Below are positions 25,106 to 35,277 of a stretch of 64,000 bases of DNA, piece by piece. This DNA is from an uncultured Methanoregula sp. GTDB lineage: Archaea > Halobacteriota > Methanomicrobia > Methanomicrobiales > Methanospirillaceae. Both the position numbers and the translations under genes were made by a program. Position 1 is the stretch's first letter. Every line of letters starts with the position of its first letter. The stretch spans positions 744,001-808,000 of the forward strand of contig NZ_OY759744.1 of assembly GCF_963662735.1 (NCBI RefSeq), written 5' to 3'. The notes under the pieces are model-generated. The model saw nothing but the letters and a program-made list of their open reading frames with translations, did not search any database and was not told where the DNA came from.

Positions 25106-25426
25106 CTATGGATTTCTTTTAGCGTCTTTTGGATCGATTTTTTGTTGAGATAATGTATCCAGGAGCACTTCTTTCATCATATTTTTCATGAGTTCCCGAC
25201 CCTCATCGGATGACATGTAGTCCTTGAACAGCTCCTTGAACTGTCCCATATCGTGGTGATTATCGACGAAGGCTAATAAAGCTTGTGTAATACAGTCGGA
25301 GACCGTGGAGAACTTCTTTTCCTCGTATACGAGTTTATTGACCTTCTCGTAGATATTGGGGGGCATTTTATACGAGATTGCTACCCGTTCTCCACGGGTA
25401 GCTGGTGCTTTCTCTGCCATTCTCAT
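25106..25426 (-). CDS. Ribbon-helix-helix DNA-binding protein
   Basis: The 106-aa protein has an RHH/CopG-like N-terminal half: VAISYKMPPNIYEKVNKLVYEEKKFSTVSDCITQALLAFVDNH. A helical C-terminal half (FKELFKDYMSSDEGRELMKNMMKEVLLDTLSQQ) probably forms an oligomerisation helix. It is likely a dimeric transcription regulator. A TATA element (CTATTTATAG on the minus strand, 25443-25452) lies only ~17-26 bp before the start codons, suggesting a leaderless message. No toxin gene is adjacent, so an antitoxin role is not supported. Confidence 0.75.
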   Translation of the reverse strand: MRMAEKAPATRGERVAISYKMPPNIYEKVNKLVYEEKKFSTVSDCITQALLAFVDNHHDMGQFKELFKDYMSSDEGRELMKNMMKEVLLDTLSQQKIDPKDAKRNP

Positions 25427-25442
25427 AAACTAGGGCAAAATA

Positions 25443-25452
25443 CTATAAATAG
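25443..25452 (-). promoter_or_regulatory. TATA box for the RHH gene
   Basis: CTATTTATAG on the minus strand is spaced for transcription to start at or next to the ATG codons at 25426/25420, i.e. a leaderless transcript. Confidence 0.5.
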
Positions 25453-25530
25453 GCTGTTAAATGTCTGGAATAATCCTTAAGTAATCTAGTTGGCACAAAT
25501 GTATGTCATAAGCATTACTTATGGAATACT

Positions 25531-25538
25531 TTTTATAG
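25531..25538 (+). promoter_or_regulatory. TATA box and start-deciding context for the 162-aa membrane protein
   Basis: TTTTATAG lies about 42 bp before ATG 25577, and a GAGGTGA ribosome-binding site sits at 25565-25571. An upstream ATG at 25490 would precede this promoter, so 25577 is favoured as start. Confidence 0.5.
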
Positions 25539-25576
25539 CGCGGCGCGAAATAGGAGGTTGTCGTGAGGTGAACGAG

Positions 25577-26065
25577 ATGAACGAACTCCTTATGTTACTT
25601 CTTGGAATCGTAGGCGTCTTTGCTGTAGGCTGCAGCATTGCACTTCTGGCACTTGGCAGGATGATCGATAATTATCCCACGGGAGATGAATCGAAACGCA
25701 TCCGCAGCATTGCAAGCCCGATCGAGACCACAAAAATCTCGGTTGTTCTTTTCTGGGCACTTTTCTTTGTCGGGATTTTTGCCCTCCTGCAGGAGACACG
25801 CTTCATGCTCATTCTCGGTATCACCACGCTCTTTGCCATCTGCCTCTTCATGTTCACGGCACTGGCCTTCTCCTTTGCCGTGCTCAGCACCCTGCGGGGA
25901 CGCAGGCAGGGCATCCGGACACCTGCGTTTCAGCTGGTTCCCGAGAAGATACCGGTTGCCGTTCCCCAGGCAGAGGCAGAACCACCGGCGCCGGTTGTTA
26001 TAAGGAAGCGGTACAATAACCCCATCTCCGATTTCATGCTCAATGCACTGTTGAAAAAAGAATAA
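25577..26065 (+). CDS. Small integral membrane protein, unknown function
   Basis: The 162-aa protein has three predicted membrane helices: MNELLMLLLGIVGVFAVGCSIALLAL, ISVVLFWALFFVGIFALLQ and FMLILGITTLFAICLFMFTALAFSFAVL. A cytoplasmic Pro-rich tail ends in RKRYNNPISDFMLNALLKKE. No family is recognised. The start at 25577 has a strong GAGGTGA site 5 nt upstream, and a TATA box lies upstream of it. It is convergent with pgk, only 5 bp away, and divergent from the RHH gene, which could regulate it. Confidence 0.72.
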   Translation: MNELLMLLLGIVGVFAVGCSIALLALGRMIDNYPTGDESKRIRSIASPIETTKISVVLFWALFFVGIFALLQETRFMLILGITTLFAICLFMFTALAFSFAVLSTLRGRRQGIRTPAFQLVPEKIPVAVPQAEAEPPAPVVIRKRYNNPISDFMLNALLKKE

Positions 26066-26070
26066 AAAAT

Positions 26071-27285
26071 TTATCCGAATATCTTTTTTGACTGTTCCAG
26101 GGCATCCACGGCAGGCAGTTTCTTGCCGGTCAGGAATTCAATGCAGGCCCCGCCACCGGTGGAGATGTGGGTAAAGTCATGTTCAAGCCCCATCTTCTCA
26201 ATGACGGCAGCGGTATGACCACCCCCAACCACCGAGAACTCCACTTGGGATGCGGCTTTGAGCATCTCGTAGGTGCCGGTGGCAAAGTCCGCTTCCTCGA
26301 AGAGCCCGGCCGGGCCATTGAAAACCACGGTACCGGACTTTTTGAGTACCTGGACAAAGTCCTGGATCGCGTCCATCCCGATATCGAGAACAGGTGCATC
26401 CTCGGGAATCTTTGTCACCGGGTATTCAGCCCGGTGGTTGTTCTCGCGGACGGCAACCGACTGGGGCATGATGACACGATCTTTGTGTCGTGCGAGGATC
26501 TCCTTCGCCTTCTCGATCTCAGCCTGGTATTTGAGCTGGGCAATCAGCTGCGTGGAGGGTTTGCCGATATGGTACCCTGCTGCTATCAGGAAGACATTGG
26601 CGACGACACCGATAACAATTACCTGGTCCGCGATTCCCTTGTCGAGGACATGACGGGCGACATCGATGGAATCATCCACCTTGGTGCCGCCGAGCACCAT
26701 GCAGACCGGGCGGGGAGCGCCGGTGAAAACTTTCGAGAGCGTGGAGACTTCCTTCTCCATTAAAAGACCCCCGGCCGAGCGCATGACAAGCGGCAGACCG
26801 ACAACCGTGGGCTGCGAGCGGTGAGCGGTGCCAAACGCATCGTTGACAAAGACATCCGCCATCGAAGAGAGCTTCTTGACGAGATGCGTCTTTTTGGCTT
26901 CCTCGGGCTTGAGGCTCAGGTTCTCTTCTGCATTGAACCGGACATTCTCGAGCATCAGCACCTCACCGGGCTTCATGGTGTGCACCGCCTCGCGGGCATA
27001 GCGGCTGAAAATACTGTCCACGTACACGACAGATTTCCCGAGGAGCTGCTCGAGCTTCTCCGCATGGGCTTCAAGCGTGGTGAAATCCTTCTTTCCCGGC
27101 CGGCTCTGGTGGGTTACAATCACAACGCGGCTGCCCGAGAGAGCCCGGATAGTGGGCAGGTGCTCGCGGAAACGCTTGTCATCAAGAATAAGATTGGTGG
27201 ATGGGTCGATGGGGGAATTGAGATCGAGCCTGAGCAGGACAGTCTTTCCCTCAGCACCCAGTTCCTTGATCGTTCCAATCGTCAT
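26071..27285 (-). CDS. pgk: Phosphoglycerate kinase
   Basis: The 404-aa archaeal PGK has the N-terminal substrate site LLRLDLNSPID, RVVIVTHQSRPG (PGK arginine/histidine region), ENVRFNAEEN, FVNDAFGTAHRSQPT, and the C-terminal nucleotide site VFNGPAGLFEEADFATGT and VVGGGHTAAVIEK. It transfers phosphate between 1,3-bisphosphoglycerate and ADP. In this group it probably serves gluconeogenesis. It lies 16 bp downstream of atpD on the same strand and may be transcribed with the ATP synthase operon. Confidence 0.96.
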   Translation of the reverse strand: MTIGTIKELGAEGKTVLLRLDLNSPIDPSTNLILDDKRFREHLPTIRALSGSRVVIVTHQSRPGKKDFTTLEAHAEKLEQLLGKSVVYVDSIFSRYAREAVHTMKPGEVLMLENVRFNAEENLSLKPEEAKKTHLVKKLSSMADVFVNDAFGTAHRSQPTVVGLPLVMRSAGGLLMEKEVSTLSKVFTGAPRPVCMVLGGTKVDDSIDVARHVLDKGIADQVIVIGVVANVFLIAAGYHIGKPSTQLIAQLKYQAEIEKAKEILARHKDRVIMPQSVAVRENNHRAEYPVTKIPEDAPVLDIGMDAIQDFVQVLKKSGTVVFNGPAGLFEEADFATGTYEMLKAASQVEFSVVGGGHTAAVIEKMGLEHDFTHISTGGGACIEFLTGKKLPAVDALEQSKKIFG

Positions 27286-27301
27286 CCACTCACCCTGCTG
27301 G

Positions 27302-27931
27302 TTATGAAGTGCTCCGGGCTTTGATCTTCTTCATGCGGAAGAGCTCTTCACGTTCCATCTCATCGAGACGCATCTTGATGAAATCCCGTGCCGCCGTGAG
27401 CTCGGGGATGACCTTGAACTCCAGCGCATTGACACGGCGCTTGGTCTTCTCGATCTCGTCGAGCAGGCGCTTCATCGTGGTCTCGATCTCGGCGCTCTCG
27501 ATAATGGACTCGACCAGTTCTTCAAAGGCCGATGCCGTCTCATCGATGACCGTGGAGGTCCCGAGCATACCGTAGCCTCGGTCAACCACGCTCTTCCTCA
27601 CTTTACTCGACTCGATCTGGGGAACGACAACCCCCATGATGTTCTTGCTCTTCAGGGAGATCTCCGGCACTTCCTTGACGGAGAATGCCGCAGATTTCAC
27701 ACCAATGGCTCCTTCTACCGTGTTAGCGAGCGCCATCATCTCGACGGCACGCCCGTACTTCCGGAGAAGTTCGCCCCTGCTGTCCTTCGCGTTTGCAAGG
27801 ATCTTGAAAAATTCTAAGATCAGTCCATCGCGCTTCATCTTGAGGATCTTGTAGCCACGCTCGGAGAGCTGGATCTTCCGCTTGAGGTTGATGAGTTCCG
27901 AACGGGTTGGCTTGATATCGCGCAGCGCCAT
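27302..27931 (-). CDS. atpD: A-type ATP synthase subunit D (central stalk)
   Basis: The 209-aa coiled-coil protein matches V/A-ATPase subunit D: IKPTRSELINLKRKIQLSERGYKILKMKRDGLI at the N-terminus, and TKRRVNALEFKVIPEL near the C-terminus. It forms the rotating shaft inside the A3B3 head with subunit F. It is the last atp gene of the operon, 7 bp after atpB. Confidence 0.96.
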   Translation of the reverse strand: MALRDIKPTRSELINLKRKIQLSERGYKILKMKRDGLILEFFKILANAKDSRGELLRKYGRAVEMMALANTVEGAIGVKSAAFSVKEVPEISLKSKNIMGVVVPQIESSKVRKSVVDRGYGMLGTSTVIDETASAFEELVESIIESAEIETTMKRLLDEIEKTKRRVNALEFKVIPELTAARDFIKMRLDEMEREELFRMKKIKARSTS

Positions 27932-27938
27932 GGATGAC

Positions 27939-29327
27939 TTACTCCTTCTTTGCTCCGGCCTTGAACTTCGGGTGGTACTTGTTGATGAGGTCGCGGTCGA
28001 TACGGGTGAGCTGTTCCACCGGCAGTGTCGAGAGGAGTTCCCAGCCGAGGTTTAAGGTGTCGTCGATGGTGCGGTCCTCGTCGTATCCCTGCCGGACGAA
28101 GCGGTTCTCGAAGAGATCCGCGAATTCGAGGAGCAGGCGGTCACGCTCGGAGAGCGCATCCTTACCAACGATTGCCACGAGGCCACGGAGGTCGTTGCCT
28201 TCTGCGTACCCTGCGTACATCTGGTCGGAAACCTTCTTGTGGTCGTCACGGGTCTTCCCGCTACCGATACCAAGGTTCATCAGACGTGACAGCGAGGGCA
28301 GCACGTTGATGGGCGGGTAGATACCCTTGCGGTGAAGTTCACGGTTGACCACGATCTGGCCTTCCGTAATGTAACCGGTCAGGTCGGGGATCGGGTGGGT
28401 GATATCGTCACCGGGCATGGTCAGGATCGGGATCTGGGTAACAGAGCCTTTCTGGCCCTTGATCATGCCTGCACGCTCGTAGATATTGGCGAGATCCGTG
28501 TACATGTATCCCGGGTAGCCACGGCGACCGGGCACTTCTTCACGGGCTGCACCGATCTGACGGAGCGCTTCACAGTAGTTGGTCATATCCGTGAGGATAA
28601 CCAGCACGTGCATACCGAGCTCGAAAGCAAGGTATTCAGCGGTTGTCAGGGCGAGACGCGGGGTAATGATACGCTCGACTGCGGGGTCATCCGCAAGGTT
28701 GAGGAAGACGACCGCACGCTCGAGAGCGCCCGTGCGCTCGAAGTCCTGCATGAAGTAGTTGGCTTCTTCCTTGGTGATACCCATTGCAGCGAAGACCACG
28801 GCGAAACTCTCGGTTGAGCCGGGCACCTTTGCCTGCCGTGCGATCTGCAGCGCAACATTGTTGTGCGGGAGACCTGCACCCGAGAAGATCGGGAGCTTCT
28901 GTCCACGGACAAGGGTGTTGGTACCGTCGATGGTCGAGATACCGGTCTGGATGAAATCCGCGGGCATGCCCCGGGCGTACGGGTTGATAGCCGCACCGTT
29001 GATGTCGAGACGCTTCTCCGGAACAATCTCCGGGCCGCCGTCGATAGGTTTACCGCCACCGGACAGGATACGGCCGAGCATTTCCCTGCCGACCGGCATC
29101 TTGATGGTCTCGCCGGTGAACCGGACGCCGCTGTCCCTGCCGATACCGGTTGTGTTCTCGAAGATCTGGACAACGACCAGTTCGTCGCTTGTGTCGAGCA
29201 CCTGGCCGCGCTTGGTTGTGCCATCGGAGAGGATGATGTTTACGAGTTCTCCGTAGGCGATAGGCTCGGTCTTTTCGACAAAGACGAGGGGACCGGCAAT
29301 CTTGCTTATCGTCCTGTATTCCTTCAT
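27939..29327 (-). CDS. atpB: A-type ATP synthase subunit B (regulatory)
   Basis: The 462-aa protein has the V/A-ATPase B-subunit fold: [40 protein letters not shown] in place of a canonical P-loop, and [16 protein letters not shown]. The lack of a GxxxxGKT loop at the usual position is normal for this non-catalytic subunit. It forms the A3B3 hexamer. The start ATG overlaps the atpA stop (ATGA, 4 bp). Confidence 0.98.
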   Translation of the reverse strand: MKEYRTISKIAGPLVFVEKTEPIAYGELVNIILSDGTTKRGQVLDTSDELVVVQIFENTTGIGRDSGVRFTGETIKMPVGREMLGRILSGGGKPIDGGPEIVPEKRLDINGAAINPYARGMPADFIQTGISTIDGTNTLVRGQKLPIFSGAGLPHNNVALQIARQAKVPGSTESFAVVFAAMGITKEEANYFMQDFERTGALERAVVFLNLADDPAVERIITPRLALTTAEYLAFELGMHVLVILTDMTNYCEALRQIGAAREEVPGRRGYPGYMYTDLANIYERAGMIKGQKGSVTQIPILTMPGDDITHPIPDLTGYITEGQIVVNRELHRKGIYPPINVLPSLSRLMNLGIGSGKTRDDHKKVSDQMYAGYAEGNDLRGLVAIVGKDALSERDRLLLEFADLFENRFVRQGYDEDRTIDDTLNLGWELLSTLPVEQLTRIDRDLINKYHPKFKAGAKKE

Positions 29328-31090
29328 GCTGCCGACCTCAGTGTGTTGAACTCAGCGTCCATCTGTTTCTCGATCTTCGCAAGTTCAGGCTTGTAGTCCT
29401 TGATGAACTTGATCTGGGGCAGCTCGTTCTTGGCCTTGACCGTGTTGATCTGGGCCGGGCTTACACCAGCAAGCTGGGCTGCGTACGCAAGGTCTGCGAA
29501 CGTCTTGATCGCCTTCATCATGTCGTACTGCTTCTTCATGTCACAGAACGTGTCGACTGCGTCGTAAGCGTTCTGCTGGAGGAAGATCTCACGGATCATA
29601 CGGGCGACTTCGATCGTCACCTGTTCTGATTCGGGCAGGGCATCGGAACCAACGAGCTGCACGATCTCCTGCAATTCTGCTTCCTTCTGGAGGATTTCCA
29701 TGGCCCAGGACCGGATCTTGTTCCAGTCGGGCGAGACTTCCCGGTCATAGTAATCGTGGAGAGCCTCGAGATACAGCGAGTAGGAGTTGAGCCAGTTGAT
29801 TGCTGGGAAGTGCCGGCGCTGGGAGAGCTTGGCGTCGAGCGCCCAGAAAACCTTGACGATACGCAGGGTGTTCTGGGTAACCGGCTCCGAGAAGTCTCCA
29901 CCAGGCGGGGATACTGCCCCGATAACCGATACCGACCCGGAGGCCCCGTTGAGGGTCTCGACAAGGCCGGCCCGCTCGTAGAACTCCGAGAGGCGGGCTG
30001 CAAGGTATGCCGGGTAACCTTCTTCACCGGGCATCTCTTCAAGACGGCTGGAGATCTCACGCATGGCTTCCGCCCAGCGGGAAGTCGAGTCTGCCATCAG
30101 TGAAACGTCGTAGCCCATGTCACGGAAGTATTCCGCGATGGTGATACCGGTGTACACGGATGCCTCACGGGCAGCCACCGGCATGTTGGACGTGTTTGCA
30201 ATGAGAACCGTCCTTTCCATGAGCGGCTTTCCGCTCTTGGGGTCTTCGAGGTGCGGGAATTCCGTAAGAACTTCCGTCATCTCGTTGCCGCGTTCACCGC
30301 AGCCGATGTAGACCACGATCTCGGCATCCGACCACTTGGCCAGCTGCTGCTGGGTAACGGTCTTGCCGCTCCCGAAGGGACCGGGAATTGCGGCAGTGCC
30401 ACCCTTTGCAATCGGGAAGAGACCGTCGAGAATCCTCTGACCGGTGATCAGCGGGATGGTCGGGTTCTTCTTCTCTCTCACGGGGCGGGGGACACGGACC
30501 GGCCAGCGCTGGATCATCGGGTACTCGCGGCCATCGTCGAGAACACAGATCGTCTCATCGATAGTGAAGTCCCCGCTCTTGATCGTCTTGACAACACCTG
30601 CTTTCACGTTAGGCGGAAGCATGACTCTGTGGACGATGTTGGTCTCCTGCACCTCGCCAAGGATTGCGCCCGGCTCTACCTTGTCGCCTGCCTTTACAAC
30701 CGGCTTGAAGGTCCACTTCTTTTCATGGGAGAGCCCTGGGGCGGTCACACCACGCTGGATGAAGTTGCCCATCTTGTTCACGAGGACTTCCAGGGGACGC
30801 TGGATACCGTCGTAGATACTGGTCAGGAGGCCCGGACCGAGTTCTACGGCGAGCGAGAGCCCGGTGTTTGTAACCGGCTCACCCGGGCGGATACCCGCGG
30901 TATCCTCGTACACCTGGATGATGACGCTATCGCCCTGGATCTTGATGACTTCTCCCATCAGCGCTTCTTTGCCGACCTTCACCACATCGTACATGTGGGC
31001 GTCAAGGTTGACTGCCGTAACGACAGGGCCGGCGATCCTTTTCAGGACCCCTTGTTTCTGTTCTTTTGCATTTTTTGCTTTTACTTCCAC
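29324..31090 (-). CDS. atpA: A-type ATP synthase subunit A (catalytic)
   Basis: The 588-aa subunit has the catalytic P-loop [14 protein letters not shown], the A-specific non-homologous insert (about 120-190), [15 protein letters not shown], and [29 protein letters not shown] split across helix/strand. It hydrolyses or synthesises ATP in the A3B3 head. No intein is present. Its start overlaps atpF by 10 bp. Confidence 0.98.
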   Translation of the reverse strand: MEVKAKNAKEQKQGVLKRIAGPVVTAVNLDAHMYDVVKVGKEALMGEVIKIQGDSVIIQVYEDTAGIRPGEPVTNTGLSLAVELGPGLLTSIYDGIQRPLEVLVNKMGNFIQRGVTAPGLSHEKKWTFKPVVKAGDKVEPGAILGEVQETNIVHRVMLPPNVKAGVVKTIKSGDFTIDETICVLDDGREYPMIQRWPVRVPRPVREKKNPTIPLITGQRILDGLFPIAKGGTAAIPGPFGSGKTVTQQQLAKWSDAEIVVYIGCGERGNEMTEVLTEFPHLEDPKSGKPLMERTVLIANTSNMPVAAREASVYTGITIAEYFRDMGYDVSLMADSTSRWAEAMREISSRLEEMPGEEGYPAYLAARLSEFYERAGLVETLNGASGSVSVIGAVSPPGGDFSEPVTQNTLRIVKVFWALDAKLSQRRHFPAINWLNSYSLYLEALHDYYDREVSPDWNKIRSWAMEILQKEAELQEIVQLVGSDALPESEQVTIEVARMIREIFLQQNAYDAVDTFCDMKKQYDMMKAIKTFADLAYAAQLAGVSPAQINTVKAKNELPQIKFIKDYKPELAKIEKQMDAEFNTLRSAA

Positions 31091-31383
31091 AGATCAACAC
31101 CCACCGATCTCTTGATTCTCTCCCGCATGGAGAGTCCCCCTTCTTCGCCGCCAATGGCAATCACGGTTGGCTTCACGGAGTTTTCAAGCGTGACACGAAG
31201 TTTCCGGGGGATGCGTTCCATATCGCTGCTGTTGAGGACAAGGATGCCGACATCGTTGTCCGCGAGAACACTGGTGACATGTTCGGTCAGTTTTTCGTCG
31301 TTTTCCGCAGCATAGGTTTTGCGGATGCCTGCGAGACGGAACCCGAGGATAAACTCACTGTTGCCGATAACTGCAATCTCCAT
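31081..31383 (-). CDS. atpF: A-type ATP synthase subunit F
   Basis: The 100-aa protein has the Rossmann-like subunit F pattern: [43 protein letters not shown], and [10 protein letters not shown]. It binds subunit D in the central stalk. It begins immediately after the atpC stop with no gap and overlaps atpA. Confidence 0.95.
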   Translation of the reverse strand: MEIAVIGNSEFILGFRLAGIRKTYAAENDEKLTEHVTSVLADNDVGILVLNSSDMERIPRKLRVTLENSVKPTVIAIGGEEGGLSMRERIKRSVGVDLWK

Positions 31384-32433
31384 TTACATCACCAGGTAAT
31401 CCACGATCTTCTCCGAGGGGAGACGCGACTCTTTGCCCCGTGCGAGCGCCCGCAGGTTGAAGACTTCGTACTTCTTCTTCTCCAGATACACGAGAATCGG
31501 GTGAATGGAGAACGGGTTGCGCTTGCTCATTTTCTCCATCTGGGCCAGCTGCACGCGGGTGAGCCGGGCCTCGATATCGTGGACCTGTGCCTTTCCTTTT
31601 AATTCGTCAAGGAGTGCATGCAGGTCGTCGTTCCGGATATTTGCCTTGAGCATATCAATGAACTCGTTGGTGTCCCTGATAGCGTTCAGGCTGGCAAAGT
31701 CCGTCAGCGAGAGGCTGCCACCGGGGATAAACATCTCGCGGGCGTCCTCGTCAATGGTATCCGCCCGGAGCCGGAAGAGGGTTTTGACGTTCTTGATGTC
31801 TATCTCAAGCTGGATGTAGGCAAGGAACGAGGCCCCGCCCTTGACACCGGTCTTGGCATCGTTGATGATGTTGAGATAGAGATGCTTGTAGAGTTCATTC
31901 TCCATGTGGGAGAACGAGCCGCTCTCCTTGGCTGCGGGATATTCCCGTGCAAGGACCGGATACATCCGGTGATCCTTGAGCATCTCGATGACCCGGTCCG
32001 GGCTCTCTTCGGAGAGCATCCGGTCAAGAATCGTTTTGTCAAGACTGCCGGCGGGAACAAGGATCTCCTTGATCTTGCCGGATTTCTCGCCCTGCATCTT
32101 GCCCCGCAGGATTGTCAAGACATTCTGGATGTCCCAGCGGCGGAGATATACCTGCGTGAACTGTTTTAGGTTCCCGGGGGTGATCTCCTGGATCTTCTGG
32201 TACTCCTTGGCAAGGTTCCAGCTGAGCGCAACTTCGATTAAGTCAATTCCCTTAAACGTGGTCCCGAGCTCGTCAATCTCCTGTTTGTATTCGGTTTCTC
32301 CGATGATACGGGTGATTTCGGAGATGCTCATGTTGAGCATCCGCTGGTACTCCTCTTTGGGGAGGAGTTTTGCCTTCCTCATCCGCATCCTGGTACACAC
32401 GTAAATGTACGGTGCTGATATGTTCACACCCAT
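31384..32433 (-). CDS. atpC: A-type ATP synthase subunit C
   Basis: The 349-aa helical protein matches subunit C/d: YIYVCTRMRMRKAKLLPKEEYQRMLNMSISEI near the start, RRWDIQNVLTILRGKMQGE, and FNLRALARGKESRLPSEKIVDYLVM at the end. It is the funnel linking the central stalk to the K ring. It lies 12 bp after atpE. Confidence 0.96.
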   Translation of the reverse strand: MGVNISAPYIYVCTRMRMRKAKLLPKEEYQRMLNMSISEITRIIGETEYKQEIDELGTTFKGIDLIEVALSWNLAKEYQKIQEITPGNLKQFTQVYLRRWDIQNVLTILRGKMQGEKSGKIKEILVPAGSLDKTILDRMLSEESPDRVIEMLKDHRMYPVLAREYPAAKESGSFSHMENELYKHLYLNIINDAKTGVKGGASFLAYIQLEIDIKNVKTLFRLRADTIDEDAREMFIPGGSLSLTDFASLNAIRDTNEFIDMLKANIRNDDLHALLDELKGKAQVHDIEARLTRVQLAQMEKMSKRNPFSIHPILVYLEKKKYEVFNLRALARGKESRLPSEKIVDYLVM

Positions 32434-32445
32434 ACGTGGACCCCC

Positions 32446-33024
32446 TTATCCAAACAGGATATCAGATGCATCCTTCAACCCGGATTCCCAGACTCGTGCA
32501 AGGAATGTGCGATAGCTGTAATCAATCTGCAACGCGCCCCCCTCACCTTCGATAAGGAGACCGCCGTCAATATCGACAGGCGTGCCGACCTTGAACCCGG
32601 CGAATTCCGCATGCTCGGCGATGACAGCCTTTGCGGCAGCCACGTCGCGGGCATTGCAGAATATCGTGCCGGAAGGGATCTCCTTCTTTGCCTCGGTAAG
32701 GAGTTTCTTGATGGCTTCACGATGGAAGCTTTCAGGGAGTGCGGCAATATCCTTGCGGGTGGCTTCGTACACCTGGTCAAGGAGCGCCTTCTGCGTGTTG
32801 AGAAGTTCGCGCTTGACGAGCAGGTTTGCCGCCGAAACGTCCTGGCTGACAAGGTGGGTTGCCTGTTTTGCAACGTCCTCTTCGGCCGAGATCTTGATCG
32901 CTTCGGACTTCTTGGTGGCTGCGGCGAGAATCTGGTCGGACTCGACCTTGGACTCGGCGCGTACCTTCTCCGCTTCGGATCTGCCTTTTGCCCTGATTTC
33001 TTCGACTACTGCTTCCAGTCCCAT
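32446..33024 (-). CDS. atpE: A-type ATP synthase subunit E (peripheral stalk)
   Basis: The 192-aa protein starts with a long amphipathic helix (VVEEIRAKGRSEAEKVRAESKVESDQIL), followed by a globular domain with AVIAEHAEFAGFKVG and IDGGLLIEGEGGALQIDYSYRTFLARV, as in V/A-ATPase subunit E. It pairs with subunit H to make the peripheral stalk. It lies 12 bp downstream of atpK. Confidence 0.95.
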   Translation of the reverse strand: MGLEAVVEEIRAKGRSEAEKVRAESKVESDQILAAATKKSEAIKISAEEDVAKQATHLVSQDVSAANLLVKRELLNTQKALLDQVYEATRKDIAALPESFHREAIKKLLTEAKKEIPSGTIFCNARDVAAAKAVIAEHAEFAGFKVGTPVDIDGGLLIEGEGGALQIDYSYRTFLARVWESGLKDASDILFG

Positions 33025-33036
33025 TGTCTGCTCCGT

Positions 33037-33300
33037 TTAGAACAACAGCAGGAGACCGACGACAAGCCCGAAGATAACGATCGTTTCCGGAATAACGGTG
33101 AAGAGAAGACCGAGACCGAAGAAGTCCTTGTTCTCGGCGATTGCACCGACTGCTGCTGCACCGATTCCCATCTCAGCCACACCGGTACCAACACCGGTAA
33201 GACCAACGGCGAGTCCTGCGCCGATTGCCTTCATTCCCATCTGCGATGCCTGAATTGCTGCGAGATCTGTTGCTGCTACTGCTACTACTTCTGCTGCCAT
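33037..33300 (-). CDS. atpK: A-type ATP synthase subunit K (proteolipid c-ring)
   Basis: The 87-aa protein is a single two-helix hairpin, so it is the standard 8-kDa type and not a duplicated proteolipid. The ion-binding Glu lies in helix 2 (LLFTVIPETIVIFGLVVGLLLLF), and helix 1 carries GVGTGVAEMGIGAAAVG. The P-E-T sequence around the Glu resembles sodium-coupled archaeal rotors, so Na+ use is possible but not provable from this alone. Confidence 0.94.
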   Translation of the reverse strand: MAAEVVAVAATDLAAIQASQMGMKAIGAGLAVGLTGVGTGVAEMGIGAAAVGAIAENKDFFGLGLLFTVIPETIVIFGLVVGLLLLF

Positions 33301-33303
33301 AAT

Positions 33304-35277
33304 TTAATCCTCCGTAAATTTCCTTTTCATTCCGAATGGAACGTACTTCTTGCCTCCACCCTTGTAGAACTTGGTGAAGAATTCAACATAATGCAAACGA
33401 ATCGAGTGAAGCCCACCACCCAGGATGCCAAGTGCCAGGTTCAGGGTATGCCCGAGCAGGAATACCACGACACCGACAAGGATGATGAACACACCGACAA
33501 TGGTGAGATTTGCGAGCTGGGGCTTGATGAACATCCCGATGGCCATATAATTGACGACCATCGCGATGGCAACGGATGAAAGCCCAACCGCGACGAGACG
33601 TGCATAGGAGAGCACGTGGGAGATGATGGTGGGCAGTTCGATAACTTCAAGGACGGAATCCCATGCGATGCAGATGACACCGATAAGGATGAGCGCTCCG
33701 CCTGCGAACGTGCCAACATTGAACCCGAGTGCCACAACCGGCAGCTTGGTGAGATTGATCATATAAGGCATTGCCACATTCGACCAGATGGCTATGAGGA
33801 TACCCCACATGACCGCAAGCCAGCCGAAGTTGGCCACGACCGCCTTGGTGCGGTGGATACCGTGATCCTGCTTGGCATGGTTGTACATGCCGAGGGCCCG
33901 GCCGAGCGTGATATGCAGGATACCGATCCAGATGGACATGATCATCAGTGCGGGAATCGCCGGTCCTGCACCGCCTTCAGCACCGCCACCGATGAGCAGG
34001 TGCCTGGAGAAAATGATCGGGTGCCACGGGAGTTCGAATCCAAGACACTCACTGAAGAGCAGGCCGAAAATAATACTCGAAATGCTGGCATTCCGGAGCA
34101 CTTTCAAAAACATCTGCCCGTCTTCGCCTTTCATCATCTTCCGCAGGCCAAAGCACATCAGAAGAAGAAGAAGGCCGTACCCGACATCCCCGAGAATCAG
34201 ACCGAAGAAGATCGGAAACACGATGGAGAGCATCAGTGTCGGGTCAACTTCGGTATACTTGGGCCGGGAGTAAACGTCCATGAGCATCTGTGCAGGTTTT
34301 GCAAAGTCCGGGTTATTGTATTCCACCGGTACTGCATCGTGCTCAAGATCGATTGGCAGAACCGTGACATAGATTTTGCCGCCGGTTGCCTGTACAAGTG
34401 AATTGCTGACTGCATCGACCTTGTCCGAAGGAACCCATCCTTCGGCAACAAAGGTCTGTTTCGTTGTCGCAAACCGGAGCGGTGCCTCGGTCTGTTCGAC
34501 TTCGGATTTCAGGAATTCCTCGCAGGCCGCAAGGAACTCGGCATGTTTGTTCCTGACGCTTTCGAGTTTCTCATTGATGTCCGCAATCTCTTTGGTGAGG
34601 CTTGCGATCTGCCCGGAGTAATAGTCAATGCGCGACTTCGGTGAGCCGGACTCGTCGGGTATGGTAACCGACTGGAATCCTGTCTCCTGGAGCGTGCGTT
34701 CAACCTCTCCCCGCTGCTCGCTTGGAACAATAACAACGAGGAAGTTTTTCTCCTTGCCCTTGGAAAAGTACATTTCATTGGGCACGGACAGGGTGATTTC
34801 ACGGGGAATGAACCCGGCAAAGGCGGTGAATCTCGTGTAACCGTGATACAGATCCAGGTCCGCCGGGACGTTCGCAAACGGGGTGATCTCAACGATCTTC
34901 TGCTCGTACTCCTTGAGCCGCGTGTCAAGTTTCGAGCGCCTGAAGGTCAGTTCCTCGACATCCCGCTCAAGAACAGGGAGTTCCCGCTCGATCTTCGATT
35001 TCAACTCCACCCTCGGGCAGGTCTTCACCGAATCGATATCATCACTGCGAACAGCGATCGCATTCGTGATGGCCCGGATCTTGATGAGATCCGTGGACTT
35101 CTCGCTTGCTCCCGGAAGAGGCGTACCAATTTTAAAGCCCTCATAGCCTTCCTGTCCCTGATCGACAAATTCCTCGATGTGGAACAGGTTATGACGGTAG
35201 AGTTCCGCAATAACCGGGGCCATCTGGTCCCGTGAGGCCGCGATGAGAAGCCGGCTCATCTGCTTAGGCTTTAACAT
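33304..35277 (-). CDS. atpI: A-type ATP synthase subunit I (membrane a-subunit)
   Basis: The 657-aa protein has the two-part layout of V/A-ATPase subunit a/I. A soluble coiled-coil N-terminal half (about 1-340) is followed by about eight membrane helices including FFGLILGDVGYGLLLLLMC, SYARLVAVGLSSVAIAMVVN (the ion-path Arg is in SYARL) and LGHTLNLALGILGGGLHSIRLHYVEFF. It forms the ion half-channels against the K ring. Its start overlaps atpH by 14 bp. Confidence 0.97.
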   Translation of the reverse strand: MLKPKQMSRLLIAASRDQMAPVIAELYRHNLFHIEEFVDQGQEGYEGFKIGTPLPGASEKSTDLIKIRAITNAIAVRSDDIDSVKTCPRVELKSKIERELPVLERDVEELTFRRSKLDTRLKEYEQKIVEITPFANVPADLDLYHGYTRFTAFAGFIPREITLSVPNEMYFSKGKEKNFLVVIVPSEQRGEVERTLQETGFQSVTIPDESGSPKSRIDYYSGQIASLTKEIADINEKLESVRNKHAEFLAACEEFLKSEVEQTEAPLRFATTKQTFVAEGWVPSDKVDAVSNSLVQATGGKIYVTVLPIDLEHDAVPVEYNNPDFAKPAQMLMDVYSRPKYTEVDPTLMLSIVFPIFFGLILGDVGYGLLLLLMCFGLRKMMKGEDGQMFLKVLRNASISSIIFGLLFSECLGFELPWHPIIFSRHLLIGGGAEGGAGPAIPALMIMSIWIGILHITLGRALGMYNHAKQDHGIHRTKAVVANFGWLAVMWGILIAIWSNVAMPYMINLTKLPVVALGFNVGTFAGGALILIGVICIAWDSVLEVIELPTIISHVLSYARLVAVGLSSVAIAMVVNYMAIGMFIKPQLANLTIVGVFIILVGVVVFLLGHTLNLALGILGGGLHSIRLHYVEFFTKFYKGGGKKYVPFGMKRKFTED